Assembly: GCA_947259785.1 (NCBI GenBank)
Contig: CAMYNQ010000007.1
Span: 1 to 48,343, forward strand
From: an uncultured Chromatiaceae bacterium
Lineage (GTDB): Bacteria > Pseudomonadota > Gammaproteobacteria > Tenderiales > Tenderiaceae
Direction of reading: 5' to 3'
DNA length: 48,343 bases
The number at the start of each line of letters is the position of its first letter. The stretch's first letter is position 1. The notes below the pieces were generated by a model that saw only the letters and a program-made list of their open reading frames with translations, made no database searches and was not told the origin of the DNA. The translations under genes were made by a program, and so were the position numbers. Below, one piece after another: positions 17,704 through 25,723 of this stretch.

Positions 17704-18591
17704 ATGATTAATTGGGATGACCTTAACTACTTCGTCGTCGTTAGTCGTGCCGGGAACCTGAACCGTGCCGCGCGTATACTCAACGTCAATCACTCCACTG
17801 TATTTCGCCGCATTGCGGGGCTGGAAAGCTCCTTGGGAATGCGCTTATTCGACCGTAAATCAGAGGGTTACGAATTAACCGAGGCCGGTAAGATCATAAT
17901 GGAGGTGGCTTCTCAGGTCGATACTGACATCTCTGCCTTAAACTTGCGTCTCTCAGGCAAAGACTTTCAACTTAGCGGCACTGTACGGATAACGACTACC
18001 GATACGCTAATCGCAAGCTTTTTACCGCCACATCTATTGAGTTTTAGGCAGCGATACCCTGGCATCGGAATTGACTTGATTTCAGATAATGCGTTTACGA
18101 ACTTGGCAAAGCGCGAGGCGGACATAGCGTTGCGTCTGTGCCGGAACCCCCCTCAAGAGCTTGTTGGTGAGAAGATCGCTGTCCTTGGCTGGGGGCTCTA
18201 CGCCTCGCGTAACTATCTCACGGAGCATGGCAGGCCTGACTGCCCTGAGGATTTGGCCAATCATTTCGTCGTCTGTGGTGACGAAAGCATGCCACTAATC
18301 ACTGCTACCTCCTGGCTAAAGTCTTATGCCCCAGAAGAGGCTGTTGTCCTTCGCAGTAACAGCATCATGAACATATTCAGCGTGATAAAAGCTGGTATTG
18401 GCATGGGTATGTTGCCCTGCCATTTAGGCGATGCAGAGCCCGCACTCGAAGCCGTCTTCCCGCCTGGGGCAGCCTTAACCAGCGATCTTTGGATCTTAAC
18501 CCATAGCTCTCTTCGCAAATCAGCAGCTGTTAGCGCCTTCGTGGAACACATGATTAGTTCTGTTTCTAGAGAGATTGAAGTGGCTCATTAG
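17704..18591 (+). CDS. LysR-family transcriptional regulator
   Basis: The 295-residue protein has the LysR winged helix-turn-helix at residues 1-62 (AGNLNRAARILNVNHSTVFR, then LESSLGMRLFDRKSEGYELT) followed by a periplasmic-binding-protein-like effector domain from about residue 90. Length fits the family. It is separated from the GGDEF operon by 127 bases and transcribed in the same direction. No divergent partner gene is present, so its target and effector are not evident from context. The extended first-helix sequence MINWDDLNYFVVVSRAGN resembles the subgroup of LysR proteins that begin with WDDL and often act as solitary regulators. Confidence 0.92.
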   Translation: MINWDDLNYFVVVSRAGNLNRAARILNVNHSTVFRRIAGLESSLGMRLFDRKSEGYELTEAGKIIMEVASQVDTDISALNLRLSGKDFQLSGTVRITTTDTLIASFLPPHLLSFRQRYPGIGIDLISDNAFTNLAKREADIALRLCRNPPQELVGEKIAVLGWGLYASRNYLTEHGRPDCPEDLANHFVVCGDESMPLITATSWLKSYAPEEAVVLRSNSIMNIFSVIKAGIGMGMLPCHLGDAEPALEAVFPPGAALTSDLWILTHSSLRKSAAVSAFVEHMISSVSREIEVAH

Positions 18592-19311
18592 AGCTGGCGT
18601 AGTGAAAGTTTTGGTGGAACAGTTCGTGCGCGATGCTAATTTCCCATGCATAAGGTACGACGGGTTAGCATAAAGCATGAGCGTCCTATGCTCGCAAAGG
18701 AAGGGCGCGTAAAAGGGTTTTATCGCAAGCAGCTCCTCAAGCCAAATAAGTGTGTTGGCCAGCTGAGTCTCAAGGTTGTGATGCCAATGTAGCGGAGAAT
18801 TAACCTATTTACCGCGACCACATAATCTCAGTTGTATCTATTTTCTATAGTGCAGACTTATACCGGGTGATGCCATTCGTGCCTATTAATGGGCACCCCG
18901 ATCTTTTTCCTCTCTTCTTTTGCAAGACATCCTTCAAGAACTTGTGCATTTAGCTGTTCTAGAGGGGGGCTTGTTGGAAGCACCCTGATTAGCCGTCAGA
19001 AACTGAAGCAGCCAACTCATGTGGTGTCGATAAAGACGAATATATTGCGTATTTGCAAAAATAATTCATGCGCATACTTTTTTTGAGCGGATGGCAAGGG
19101 GGTGTGGCATATGCATATATGCATAATCTTATCTATTGTTGGTGTGTTTAAGCCTAATCCACCTCTTTTACATCGAGATATTAAGATTTTCTTATTAATA
19201 ATCTGTTAAGACTATGCGTATTTGCATGTTTATTGTATAGTTGGTAGCAAGAATCAGACGTGATTTCTAAGAAAACGATCTTAATATGCAGTTTATAGAT
19301 GTGGTTTATGT
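18592..19311. other. Gene-poor AT-rich intergenic stretch with a palindrome and a repeated 11-mer
   Basis: I see no convincing gene here. A perfect 16-base palindrome TATGCATATATGCATA lies at 19110-19125, and GCGTATTTGCA occurs twice in direct orientation at 19047-19057 and 19216-19226. Short possible frames in it have no ribosome site and no protein-like composition. The second half probably carries the regulatory region of the 19549 gene; the palindrome could be an operator, which is inference. Confidence 0.4.
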
Positions 19312-19536
19312 GTGTTTATTTGCAATCTCCGGGTAAGGCTTTCGGGTGGGCTCATTGCAAGGCAGGACATACAAAAAGGACGGTTCACAAAGCCAAACAA
19401 GAATATTGTTTATGAAAAATATGGCCTGGAAATTAGCTTTGGTGACTATATGGCCTGCGATCCAAGTACCAATGAGTCAATTGAGAGAACAGGTAGTCCT
19501 CCGCCTGTGGTGGCGAAACTGTATTCATTAAAATAA
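19312..19536 (+). CDS. Possible small hypothetical protein upstream of the GGDEF gene
   Basis: A GTG-initiated frame of 74 codons ends 12 bases before the next gene. Its C-terminal half (KYGLEISFGDYMACDPSTNE) looks protein-like, but I recognise no family and see no clear ribosome site. It could be a remnant of a receiver or linker region lost from the degenerate GGDEF protein that follows, or non-coding leader. The flanking TTGCAAT (19319-19325) and a downstream ATTGCAA form a long-range inverted repeat. Confidence is low. Confidence 0.25.
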   Translation: MFICNLRVRLSGGLIARQDIQKGRFTKPNKNIVYEKYGLEISFGDYMACDPSTNESIERTGSPPPVVAKLYSLK

Positions 19537-19548
19537 GAAGTACATCAA

Positions 19549-20106
19549 ATGAGTAACGAATCCCATGTTAATGACGACCAGCTGGAGTGTGCTAATCAGG
19601 AACGTAAAGATTTGCCTATAGTCGACAAATTAACAAGGCTTTATAACCGACGTTATTTCCAGAAATACCTTAATACGGAACTATCTCGGTCGCATCGTTA
19701 TTATCATCCGTTTTCGCTTTGTTTTATAGAAGTGGATTACATGAAACAGTACAACGATACCAATGGTCGCATGGAAGGTGACGAACTACTGCGTTTTCTG
19801 GCTGATTTGCTGAAAACCAATACTCGAGCCTCTGACTTGACTTGTCGTTATGGTGAAGAAGGATTTGTTCTGGCATTACCGGAAACCTCCAAGAAAGGAG
19901 CTAGTACGGTGGCTGAGAAGATGCGAAAAACGGTAGAGGTCTACCCGTTCGAGGGGCGGGACTCGCAACCCAATGATTCCGTCACAGTAAGTATTGGTGT
20001 TGTCAGCTACCCAGATGATGCATTGGAGTGTGACGAACTTATTGAAACCGGTAATAAGGCGGTCTGCGAAGCAAAACGTAGCGGCGGTAACAAAGTATGG
20101 AAATAA
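19549..20106 (+). CDS. Stand-alone degenerate GGDEF protein
   Basis: The 185-residue cytoplasmic protein is a bare GGDEF domain with about 25 residues before it and no receiver. The signature is GEEGF at 102-106 instead of GG(D/E)EF, and the first metal-binding Asp is Glu61 (FIEVDYMKQYND), so cyclase activity is unlikely. The I-site RASD (93-96) is retained. It shares unusual segments with the GGDEF domain of the 15655 protein (MKQYN, LPET, a YPF.G..SQP-type stretch, TVSIGV, EAKRSG), which marks it as a paralogue of that degenerate copy rather than of the canonical cyclase. A cyclic-di-GMP receptor role is inferred. It lies 17 bases upstream of the MORN lipoprotein start. Confidence 0.85.
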   Translation: MSNESHVNDDQLECANQERKDLPIVDKLTRLYNRRYFQKYLNTELSRSHRYYHPFSLCFIEVDYMKQYNDTNGRMEGDELLRFLADLLKTNTRASDLTCRYGEEGFVLALPETSKKGASTVAEKMRKTVEVYPFEGRDSQPNDSVTVSIGVVSYPDDALECDELIETGNKAVCEAKRSGGNKVWK

Positions 20107-20123
20107 GAAGAGGGTGGATTTCA

Positions 20124-21161
20124 ATGCCTGTTTATTTTATGTCATACGCATCTTTAATTTTTGTCACGCTTCTGTTTTTATCTGGTTGCATGACTAATCC
20201 TGTGCAACGCCTGGATCATGCAGACCTAAGGAGCGGATACGGAAAATCAGAATTACCCGATGGCTCAATTTATGAGGGTGATTTTAGTCGGGGCCGGTTT
20301 CATGGTGAGGGTGTGTTAATCCTAAAGAACGGCGATAAATATGTTGGTGAATTTATTAATGGTCAGCGCCATGGTTATGGTGAATTTTTTTCAAGTCGTG
20401 GGCTAGTCTACAAAGGGCATTATAAAAATGGTGTAGAACATGGCATTGGCACAGCTGAAATACCTGAGGGGACTCGATATGAAGGTGATTTTGCCAATGG
20501 CTTGAAAGATGGGTATGGCGTGCTAATTGATCCTCGCCAGGGGCGGTATGAAGGTAATTTCAAGAAAGATGAATATTCCGGCCTCGGAAAAATGAGTTTA
20601 ATAAATGGTGATGTCTATGAGGGCGAATTTAAAAATGGTGAGCGCCATGGTTATGGGGAATTCTTTTCAAGCCGTGGGTATGTCTACAAGGGACAATATA
20701 AAAATGGTGTAACACATGGCATTGGCATAGCTGAAAATCCCGGTGGGATTCGATATGAAGGTGGGTTTTCCAATGGCATGAAAGATGGTTATGGCGTGCT
20801 AATTGATCCTGGTTTTGGGCGGTATGAAGGTAATTTTAATAAAAATAAATTTGAAGGTCTCGGCAAATATAGTTTTAAAAATGGCAATGTTTATGAGGGC
20901 GAATTTGTAAACGGTTATTGGAATGGCGAAGGTGCGCTGTCGTTAACTAGTGGCATTAAATATGAGGGTGGCTTCATGAATGGACGTTTCCATGGTGTCG
21001 GTGCGCTGATCTTTCCAGAAGGTGGTGTTTACAAAGGCCAATTTGAGAACGGAAAACATCATGGTGAAGGTGTGTGTATTGAGAGGGACGTTGTGACGCG
21101 TTGTGTTTATATATACAACCGCAACGTCAGTCACAAAGTCATGGCTGGTATTTATCTCTAA
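20124..21161 (+). CDS. MORN-repeat lipoprotein (12 repeats)
   Basis: I place the start at ATG 20124, preceded by a purine-rich AGAAGAGGG about nine bases upstream; an in-frame ATG at 20097 would overlap the previous gene and spoil the signal peptide. The signal peptide ends in the lipobox LSGC (LIFVTLLFLSGCMTN), so the mature protein should be lipid-anchored. Twelve MORN motifs follow (YEGDF, YVGEF, YKGHY, YEGDF, YEGNF, YEGEF, YKGQY, YEGGF, YEGNF, YEGEF, YEGGF, YKGQF), each with NG..HG.G. Repeats 2-5 and 6-9 are a 92-residue tandem duplication. MORN arrays bind lipids or proteins in other systems; the role here is unknown. Confidence 0.9.
   Translation: MPVYFMSYASLIFVTLLFLSGCMTNPVQRLDHADLRSGYGKSELPDGSIYEGDFSRGRFHGEGVLILKNGDKYVGEFINGQRHGYGEFFSSRGLVYKGHYKNGVEHGIGTAEIPEGTRYEGDFANGLKDGYGVLIDPRQGRYEGNFKKDEYSGLGKMSLINGDVYEGEFKNGERHGYGEFFSSRGYVYKGQYKNGVTHGIGIAENPGGIRYEGGFSNGMKDGYGVLIDPGFGRYEGNFNKNKFEGLGKYSFKNGNVYEGEFVNGYWNGEGALSLTSGIKYEGGFMNGRFHGVGALIFPEGGVYKGQFENGKHHGEGVCIERDVVTRCVYIYNRNVSHKVMAGIYL
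20340..20891 (+). repeat. Two 276-base tandem copies inside the MORN gene
   Basis: The segment starting at 20340 (YVGEFINGQRHGYGEFFSSR) and the one starting at 20616 (YEGEFKNGERHGYGEFFSSR) are offset by 276 bases (92 codons) and share HGYGEFFSSRG, KNGV.HGIG, KDGYGVLIDP and GRYEGNF. This is an internal duplication of a four-MORN block. Confidence 0.85.
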
Positions 21162-21184
21162 TCTACTGTGAAAGGAATGCGCTA

Positions 21185-21271
21185 GTGCTAAACCGTCTGA
21201 ATAGCCTTGCCTTTAATACTCGCTGTTATGTTTTCGGTGTTTTTGTGGTTTTCATTGTCGATGCAGGATGA
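21185..21271 (+). CDS. Possible 28-residue hydrophobic peptide
   Basis: A GTG follows AAAGGA by about nine bases and opens a 28-codon frame with a hydrophobic core (YVFGVFVVFIVDAG). It lies between the MORN gene and the secreted-protein gene. There is no family match I can name, and it may be chance leader sequence. Confidence 0.15.
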   Translation: MLNRLNSLAFNTRCYVFGVFVVFIVDAG

Positions 21272-21303
21272 CGCTGTGGTTGAATAGTTAAAGGTAGGTA
21301 GTT

Positions 21304-22311
21304 ATGTTTCACAATCGATTAAATCAAATGACACATCTATTGTTGCTTGCGCTGCTGTCATTCAGTGCGACAGTAGCTTGGTCGGATCAGCCCCCCAACC
21401 GCAGTTTCACATTTAATTTTCAGCCCATAAACAGCTGGGATGGCCCCAATAGTAAACGTGATGTCTTCGCCGCTTGCGGTGTAGGCAACCTCCCAGTCGG
21501 CGTAGGCGCCAAATGGGATGGAAGCAAACCCGGAGATGACACCATGTGTACAAACCAAATCGACGGTGGCCCCAGTACCTACAAGGATAGGTTTGTCCAC
21601 GACGGCTACATCCCCAACGAAGTGCTTTATATTCAAGAGGTGGATAAATCTGATGGTATCTGGCATCAGGTACTCATCGATGAAAACGAGAACTTCAAGA
21701 TGGATATCTATATCTACATGAGCATGGGTACTGCTGGCCTGGGCCAGGGCAAATCCATGAGTGGCGGTAAAAATGCCAACCACGTCTGGCCCATTGATCC
21801 CAACCGGCAAGACATCACCGGTACTGGTACAGGCGATGCCAGGCGGGTTCAGTTTCGCATGCTGATTGAAGAGCCAGACTTCAGCATGGATATGCTAAAG
21901 GACAAGTGGGACCGCAAACCCAAAATTATCCAGAATGTCAGTGGCCAGGATATGAACATGGATCTGGTCATCGACACCAGCAACAGCAGCTATTCAGACA
22001 TGAACACCACGGGTATTGTGACGCATAATACCGCAATCACCGATTTACCGAGCTTCAGCTTTGATTCACGTACCAGTGATACTGCCGATGTCACAGCTGG
22101 TCGCTATAAGATCTCCCACTACAGCGACGACTCCTCGCGCATCGATCCGCACTATGTTTATGAGGATGCGCCTACTGACTTTGGTAAAAACCTGGATTGG
22201 GTCGGATTTTGGCATGGTTCTACCCAGCCTGATTACTGGCAACCGGGAGAACCCTATGGTTATGGCAGCGTGGATGGATCATCCGGTGACGGTGAAGATA
22301 CAAAATGGTAA
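21304..22311 (+). CDS. Secreted protein of unknown family, paralogue of the 28649-29794 product
   Basis: The 335-residue protein has a signal peptide (HLLLLALLSFSATVAWS) and a ribosome site AAGGTAGG just upstream. The mature part is rich in Asp, Asn, Gly and aromatic residues and has only two cysteines. It aligns by eye with the secreted protein on the other side of the IS cluster: an early FNFQP/LNFKP, a central QFRMLIEEPDF...LKDKWDRKPKIIQ against VRQIMEDGE...LKDDFDSKPYISQ, and MDLVIDTSNSSYSDMNTTGI against LDMRAISYSSSDNTGI. I recognise no named domain. The order of these blocks is the same in both proteins, so common ancestry is likely. A 10-bp hairpin follows the stop codon. Confidence 0.8.
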   Translation: MFHNRLNQMTHLLLLALLSFSATVAWSDQPPNRSFTFNFQPINSWDGPNSKRDVFAACGVGNLPVGVGAKWDGSKPGDDTMCTNQIDGGPSTYKDRFVHDGYIPNEVLYIQEVDKSDGIWHQVLIDENENFKMDIYIYMSMGTAGLGQGKSMSGGKNANHVWPIDPNRQDITGTGTGDARRVQFRMLIEEPDFSMDMLKDKWDRKPKIIQNVSGQDMNMDLVIDTSNSSYSDMNTTGIVTHNTAITDLPSFSFDSRTSDTADVTAGRYKISHYSDDSSRIDPHYVYEDAPTDFGKNLDWVGFWHGSTQPDYWQPGEPYGYGSVDGSSGDGEDTKW

Positions 22312-22325
22312 TAAATACAAAGCAT

Positions 22326-22354
22326 CTCTTAGGCTGAATGCCACAGCCTAAGAG
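22326..22354 (+). terminator. Probable terminator hairpin after the secreted-protein gene
   Basis: CTCTTAGGCT (22326-22335) and AGCCTAAGAG (22345-22354) form a perfect 10-bp stem with a 9-base loop, 14 bases after the stop codon. The T-run behind it is weak (TATATTTT), so termination may be incomplete. Confidence 0.6.
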
Positions 22355-22742
22355 CAGCTATATTTTAAAGCGTCTTTGGCTTAAGCTTAAGCAACTGCCA
22401 TCCAGCCTATCTAAGGTTATAGCCAAGATTGCAGACAAATCTGCCCTTGTAAACAAATTTGATTTGTCCCCATGCTAAATGAGTTTCTGGATGAATCCAA
22501 TCCTTTCTGCTTAACAGGCAACTAGATCACATTGACGAAACGCTGCTCCTTGCTTTGGCGAAAATACTTATCAATTATTACGATGACCGGTGACCCTGAG
22601 GGAGGCCTTGGCCTCTACCTTGGATGACAGCTTATGTTGTGTTGGGGCTTTTATCCTTCTAACTTTAAATGGTGGCTTGCGAGAATAACTAATCATTTGC
22701 GCCAAATGCCTAAATTAGCTGCTATTGGCCCAGACTAATGGA
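22355..22742. other. Non-coding stretch left of the IS1111-type element
   Basis: No gene is visible. Two competing small hairpins occur: GACAAATC (22434-22441) with GATTTGTC (22461-22468), and ACAAAT-TTG-ATTTGT (22453-22467). The stretch may be remnant DNA between the secreted-protein gene and the insertion. Confidence 0.4.
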
Positions 22743-22821
22743 ATGGTCGCCCCTTCCTTAAACGGTATCAGAGTGCCAAAGTGGAAATGCGAATTACCAC
22801 TAACCAGAAGAGGCGACCAAA

Positions 22822-23853
22822 ATGAAGATTACAACTGTTGGCATTGACTTGGCAAAGAGTGTGTTTCATATCCACGCGGTAGATGAGAACGAAAAGGTGG
22901 TAGTAAAAAAGCAACTCAGGCGTAATCAGGTGGTCCCGTTCTTTACTAACCTAGAACCATGCCTGGTGGGTATGGAAGCCTGTGGTGGCGCGCACTATTG
23001 GGCACGAAAGCTGGAACAACTAGGCCACGTGGTTAAGCTGATGGCACCGCAGTTTGTGAAACCCTATGTCAAAACGAACAAGCACGATGCAGCGGATGCA
23101 GAAGCGATCTGTGAAGCGGTGAAACGGCCAAACATGCGTTTTGTTTCGATCAAGAACGCCGAGCAGCAAGCCTTGCTATCCGTGCATCGAGCCCGACAAA
23201 GTTTCGTGAAAGCACGCACGGCACAAGCAAACCAAATCCGTGGCTTGTTGGCAGAATATGGGATTGTCGTGCCGCAAGGGATTCACAACATCAGCAAGCG
23301 TTTACCTGAGATCCTGGAAGATGGTGAGAACGATTTATCTGGCGTATTTCGTCAACTGTTGCAGCGCTTAGGTGAACACCTCAAGGCACTTGATCGGCAA
23401 GTGGGCGATCTGGAAGTTCAGATTCAGGTTTGGCATCGAGACAACGTAGCCAGTCGAAAACTAGCGCAGATCCCAGGGATCGGGCCACTCACGGCGAGCG
23501 CACTGGTGGCCTCGATTGGTGATGCCAATAGTTTTGATAATGGGCGGCAGTTAGCCGCTTGGCTGGGGCTGGTACCCAGACAACATTCCACAGGGGGAAA
23601 ATCCAACTTGCTTGGCATCAGTAAGCGCGGGGATACGTATCTACGAACGTTGTTGGTTCACGGTGCCAAGTCAGTAATCAGAGTCGCCGAAGGCAAGCCG
23701 AATTATAAGGGTGGCTGGCTGGAAAAGTTGATGGGGCGGCGGAATAAAAATGTAGCCGCTGTGGCGCTAGCGAACAAGAATGCTCGAACTGTCTGGGCAC
23801 TGTTGGCTCATGACCGGAACTACGAGTCCGGCTACGAACCATTAGCAGTATGA
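22822..23853 (+). CDS. IS110/IS1111-type DEDD transposase
   Basis: The intact 343-residue protein has the N-terminal RuvC-like DEDD domain with D9 (VGIDLAK), E52 (GMEACGGAHYWA), D89 and D92 (KHDAADAEAI), then a coiled-coil middle (about 115-210) and the C-terminal Transposase_20 domain (IPGIGPLTASALVASIGD) with the presumed catalytic serine near QHSTGGKSN. IS110-family enzymes recombine circular element and target through an RNA-guided mechanism. No frameshift is seen, so the element may still be active. Confidence 0.95.
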   Translation: MKITTVGIDLAKSVFHIHAVDENEKVVVKKQLRRNQVVPFFTNLEPCLVGMEACGGAHYWARKLEQLGHVVKLMAPQFVKPYVKTNKHDAADAEAICEAVKRPNMRFVSIKNAEQQALLSVHRARQSFVKARTAQANQIRGLLAEYGIVVPQGIHNISKRLPEILEDGENDLSGVFRQLLQRLGEHLKALDRQVGDLEVQIQVWHRDNVASRKLAQIPGIGPLTASALVASIGDANSFDNGRQLAAWLGLVPRQHSTGGKSNLLGISKRGDTYLRTLLVHGAKSVIRVAEGKPNYKGGWLEKLMGRRNKNVAAVALANKNARTVWALLAHDRNYESGYEPLAV

Positions 23854-23884
23854 ACACAGTGTAGCAGTGCAACAATAGACGTTT

Positions 23885-24118
23885 AAAAAGGAGAAACCCT
23901 CAACCGATTGCTCAGGCAATCATGATGTGATGGCAAGACAGGTCAGACCGTGGCAGGTAAAACCTTTTTCACACAGGGAGCGAAAAACTCGTCAGACTGA
24001 TTAGGAACCTGCCAGCATATTCCATCAGGGACGGAGGCAGTAGCCTCGATTGAAAGTCCGGATCTATGGCTGCAATCTCCACCTTCTTACTGTCATTGAT
24101 TGAACGCTTGGCAAAACT
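23885..24118 (+). ncRNA. Candidate bridge RNA of the IS1111-type element
   Basis: In IS1111-group elements the bridge RNA is encoded in the 3' non-coding end. This stretch has several nested stems: GATTGC-TCAG-GCAATC (23906-23921, perfect), GGTC-A-GACC (23941-23949), a long-range GGCAGGT (23952-23958) with ACCTGCC (24007-24013) enclosing an internal loop, and GAGGC-AGTA-GCCTC (24034-24047). The enclosed loop of about 48 bases could hold guide segments. RNA boundaries and guide bases are not determined here. Confidence 0.55.
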
Positions 24119-24321
24119 GGGGCGACCATCTATGTGTGAAAACGAAATGCCAACTATACTTTTGATGTGATTTTAAGGAGGTTGGTATGAAGAGATTCGT
24201 CGTAGGCCGAAGTCGAGAACAAAGCACGTTATTCCCCGAAGTACTGGAGGATTATATCGCAGAGGATAATCTTATCAGGGTTATTGATGTATTTACTGAT
24301 GAGCTTGATCTCAATTCGCTC

Positions 24322-25630
24322 GAGACTGTAAATTAAATTGTGTAACTGTCTATCATTAACCCCTGAAATGGGAAAGGATAGACAGACGATGAATAGAACA
24401 GAACTAGAAGCCTTTGCACGTGAAGCCGCCAAAGGCCTGAAGACCGAAAAAGACCTCAACGAGTTCAGTCAGATGCTGACCAAGATCACTGTTGAGGCCG
24501 CCCTTAATGCCGAACTGGATGATCACCTGGGCTATGATAGGCACGCGCCATCCACCTCTGACAACAGCCGTAACGGCTATAGCAGCAAGACCTTAAAAAC
24601 CGAAGACGGTCAGTTTGAACTCAACACTCCGCGTGACAGGGCCGGCAGTTTTGAACCGCAGCTGGTGAAAAAACAGCAAACCCGTTTCACCTCAATGGAT
24701 GACAAGATCCTCAGTCTGTATGCCAAGGGCATGACCACCCGCGAGATCGTTGATACCTTTAAGGAAATGTATGGTGCCGACGTTTCTGCACCCCTCATAT
24801 CCAAAGTCACTGATGCTGTTATCGAGCAGGTAGTTGAATGGCAAGCGCGTCCCTTAGATGCGGTTTATCCCATCGTTTATCTGGACTGCATTGTTGTCAA
24901 AATCCGCCAAGACAAGCAGGTTATCAACAAAGCTATCTACCTGGCACTGGGCGTGAACATGGAGGGCCACAAGGAGTTGTTAGGTCTGTGGATATCAGAA
25001 AACGAGGGCGCTAAGTTTTGGCTCAACGTGCTGACAGAGCTTCAGAATCGCGGCGTGAAGGATATTCTGATCGCCTGTGTCGATGGCTTGAAGGGCTTTC
25101 CTGATGCGATCAACACGGCTTATCCTCAGACTCAGGTCCAGCTGTGCATCGTCCACATGGTGCGCAACGCCATGAAGTATGTGCCCTGGAAAGACTACAA
25201 GGCCGTTGCTACGGACTTGAAGCGAATCTATCAATCTGTGACCGAAGAAGAAGCATTGCTAGCGCTGGATCAATTCGCTGAGCGCTGGGACGACAAATAC
25301 CCCCAGATCAGCCGTTCATGGCGTAACCATTGGGATAACCTCAACACCTTGTTCAACTATCCTGAGGATATTCGTAAGGCCATCTACACCACCAACGCCA
25401 TTGAGTCAGTCAACAGCGTCATCCGTAAGGCGATTAAAAAGCGCAAGCTGTTTCCGACAGACAACTCAGCGAAGAAAGTGATTTATCTTGCGATCATCGA
25501 TGCTTCAAAAAAATGGACGATGCCAATTAGGAATTGGAAAATGGCTTTGAACCGTTTTATGATTGAGTTTGAAGATCGCTTGAGCGATTATACTTAACCC
25601 GGGCAGTTACACAGAATTATTTACAGGCTC
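24322..25630 (+). mobile_element. IS256-family insertion sequence with 8-bp target duplication
   Basis: Imperfect terminal inverted repeats begin GAGACTGTAAATTAAATTG at the left (24322) and, read on the other strand, GAGCCTGTAAATAATTCTG at the right (ending 25630); both continue into TGTAACTG. The element is 1309 bases long and is flanked by ATTCGCTC at 24314-24321 and 25631-25638, a perfect 8-bp direct repeat as expected for this family. It sits inside the IS1182-type transposase fragment. Confidence 0.93.
24389..25597 (+). CDS. IS256-family transposase (mutator type)
   Basis: I choose ATG 24389, with AAAGGA about ten bases upstream, giving 402 residues, the usual length for the family. The catalytic DDE triad is visible as YLDCIVVKIR, ACVDGLKGFPDAI and TTNAIESVNSVIRKAIKKR. 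The N-terminal part (LDDHLGYDRHAPSTSDNSRN) is also typical. No frameshift or internal stop is seen, so it is probably functional. Confidence 0.95.
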   Translation: MNRTELEAFAREAAKGLKTEKDLNEFSQMLTKITVEAALNAELDDHLGYDRHAPSTSDNSRNGYSSKTLKTEDGQFELNTPRDRAGSFEPQLVKKQQTRFTSMDDKILSLYAKGMTTREIVDTFKEMYGADVSAPLISKVTDAVIEQVVEWQARPLDAVYPIVYLDCIVVKIRQDKQVINKAIYLALGVNMEGHKELLGLWISENEGAKFWLNVLTELQNRGVKDILIACVDGLKGFPDAINTAYPQTQVQLCIVHMVRNAMKYVPWKDYKAVATDLKRIYQSVTEEEALLALDQFAERWDDKYPQISRSWRNHWDNLNTLFNYPEDIRKAIYTTNAIESVNSVIRKAIKKRKLFPTDNSAKKVIYLAIIDASKKWTMPIRNWKMALNRFMIEFEDRLSDYT

Positions 25631-25723
25631 ATTCGCTCGGATTTAAAACTGAACCCAAAGCAACAGGACGTCCTTCATACCACCCCTCCGTTCTATTGAA
25701 GATTTACATATACGGTTACATTG

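Larger units (their letters stand above)
22743..24129 (+). mobile_element. IS110-family element, IS1111 group
   Basis: A transposase of the IS110 family is bracketed by a perfect 11-bp inverted repeat: ATGGTCGCCCC at 22743-22753 and GGGGCGACCAT at 24119-24129. IS1111-group elements have such subterminal repeats, with a few more bases outside on each side, so the true ends are probably slightly wider. No target duplication is expected for this family. The 5' non-coding part is short (about 79 bases) and the 3' part is long (about 276 bases), as in the IS1111 group. The left repeat has a second copy of its core, GGCGACC, just before the start codon (22813-22819). Confidence 0.9.
24187..25723 (+). 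pseudogene. IS1182-type transposase 5' fragment, split by IS256 and truncated by IS4
   Basis: An ATG preceded by AAGGAGG opens FVVGRSREQSTLFPEVLEDY and continues VIDVFTDELDLNSL, the N-terminal hallmark of IS1182-type transposases. The frame is broken at 24322 by an IS256-family insertion. Removing that element and one target copy joins it in frame to GFKTEPKATGRPSYHPSVLL and KIYIYGYI at 25639-25723, exactly the expected continuation. The frame then ends abruptly at the IS4-family terminus, and the rest of the gene is not found beyond that element. About 73 residues of the original protein survive. Confidence 0.85.

Noticed and set aside
18889-19086. 65-codon open frame between LysR and the GGDEF gene
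   Set aside because: No ribosome site, unlikely composition and no domain.
19312-19548. Cyclic-di-GMP riboswitch upstream of the degenerate GGDEF gene
   Set aside because: A long inverted repeat is present but the conserved GEMM core bases are not recognisable.
20097-21161. MORN protein starting at ATG 20097
   Set aside because: It would overlap the previous gene and put charged residues before the signal peptide; ATG 20124 has a ribosome site.
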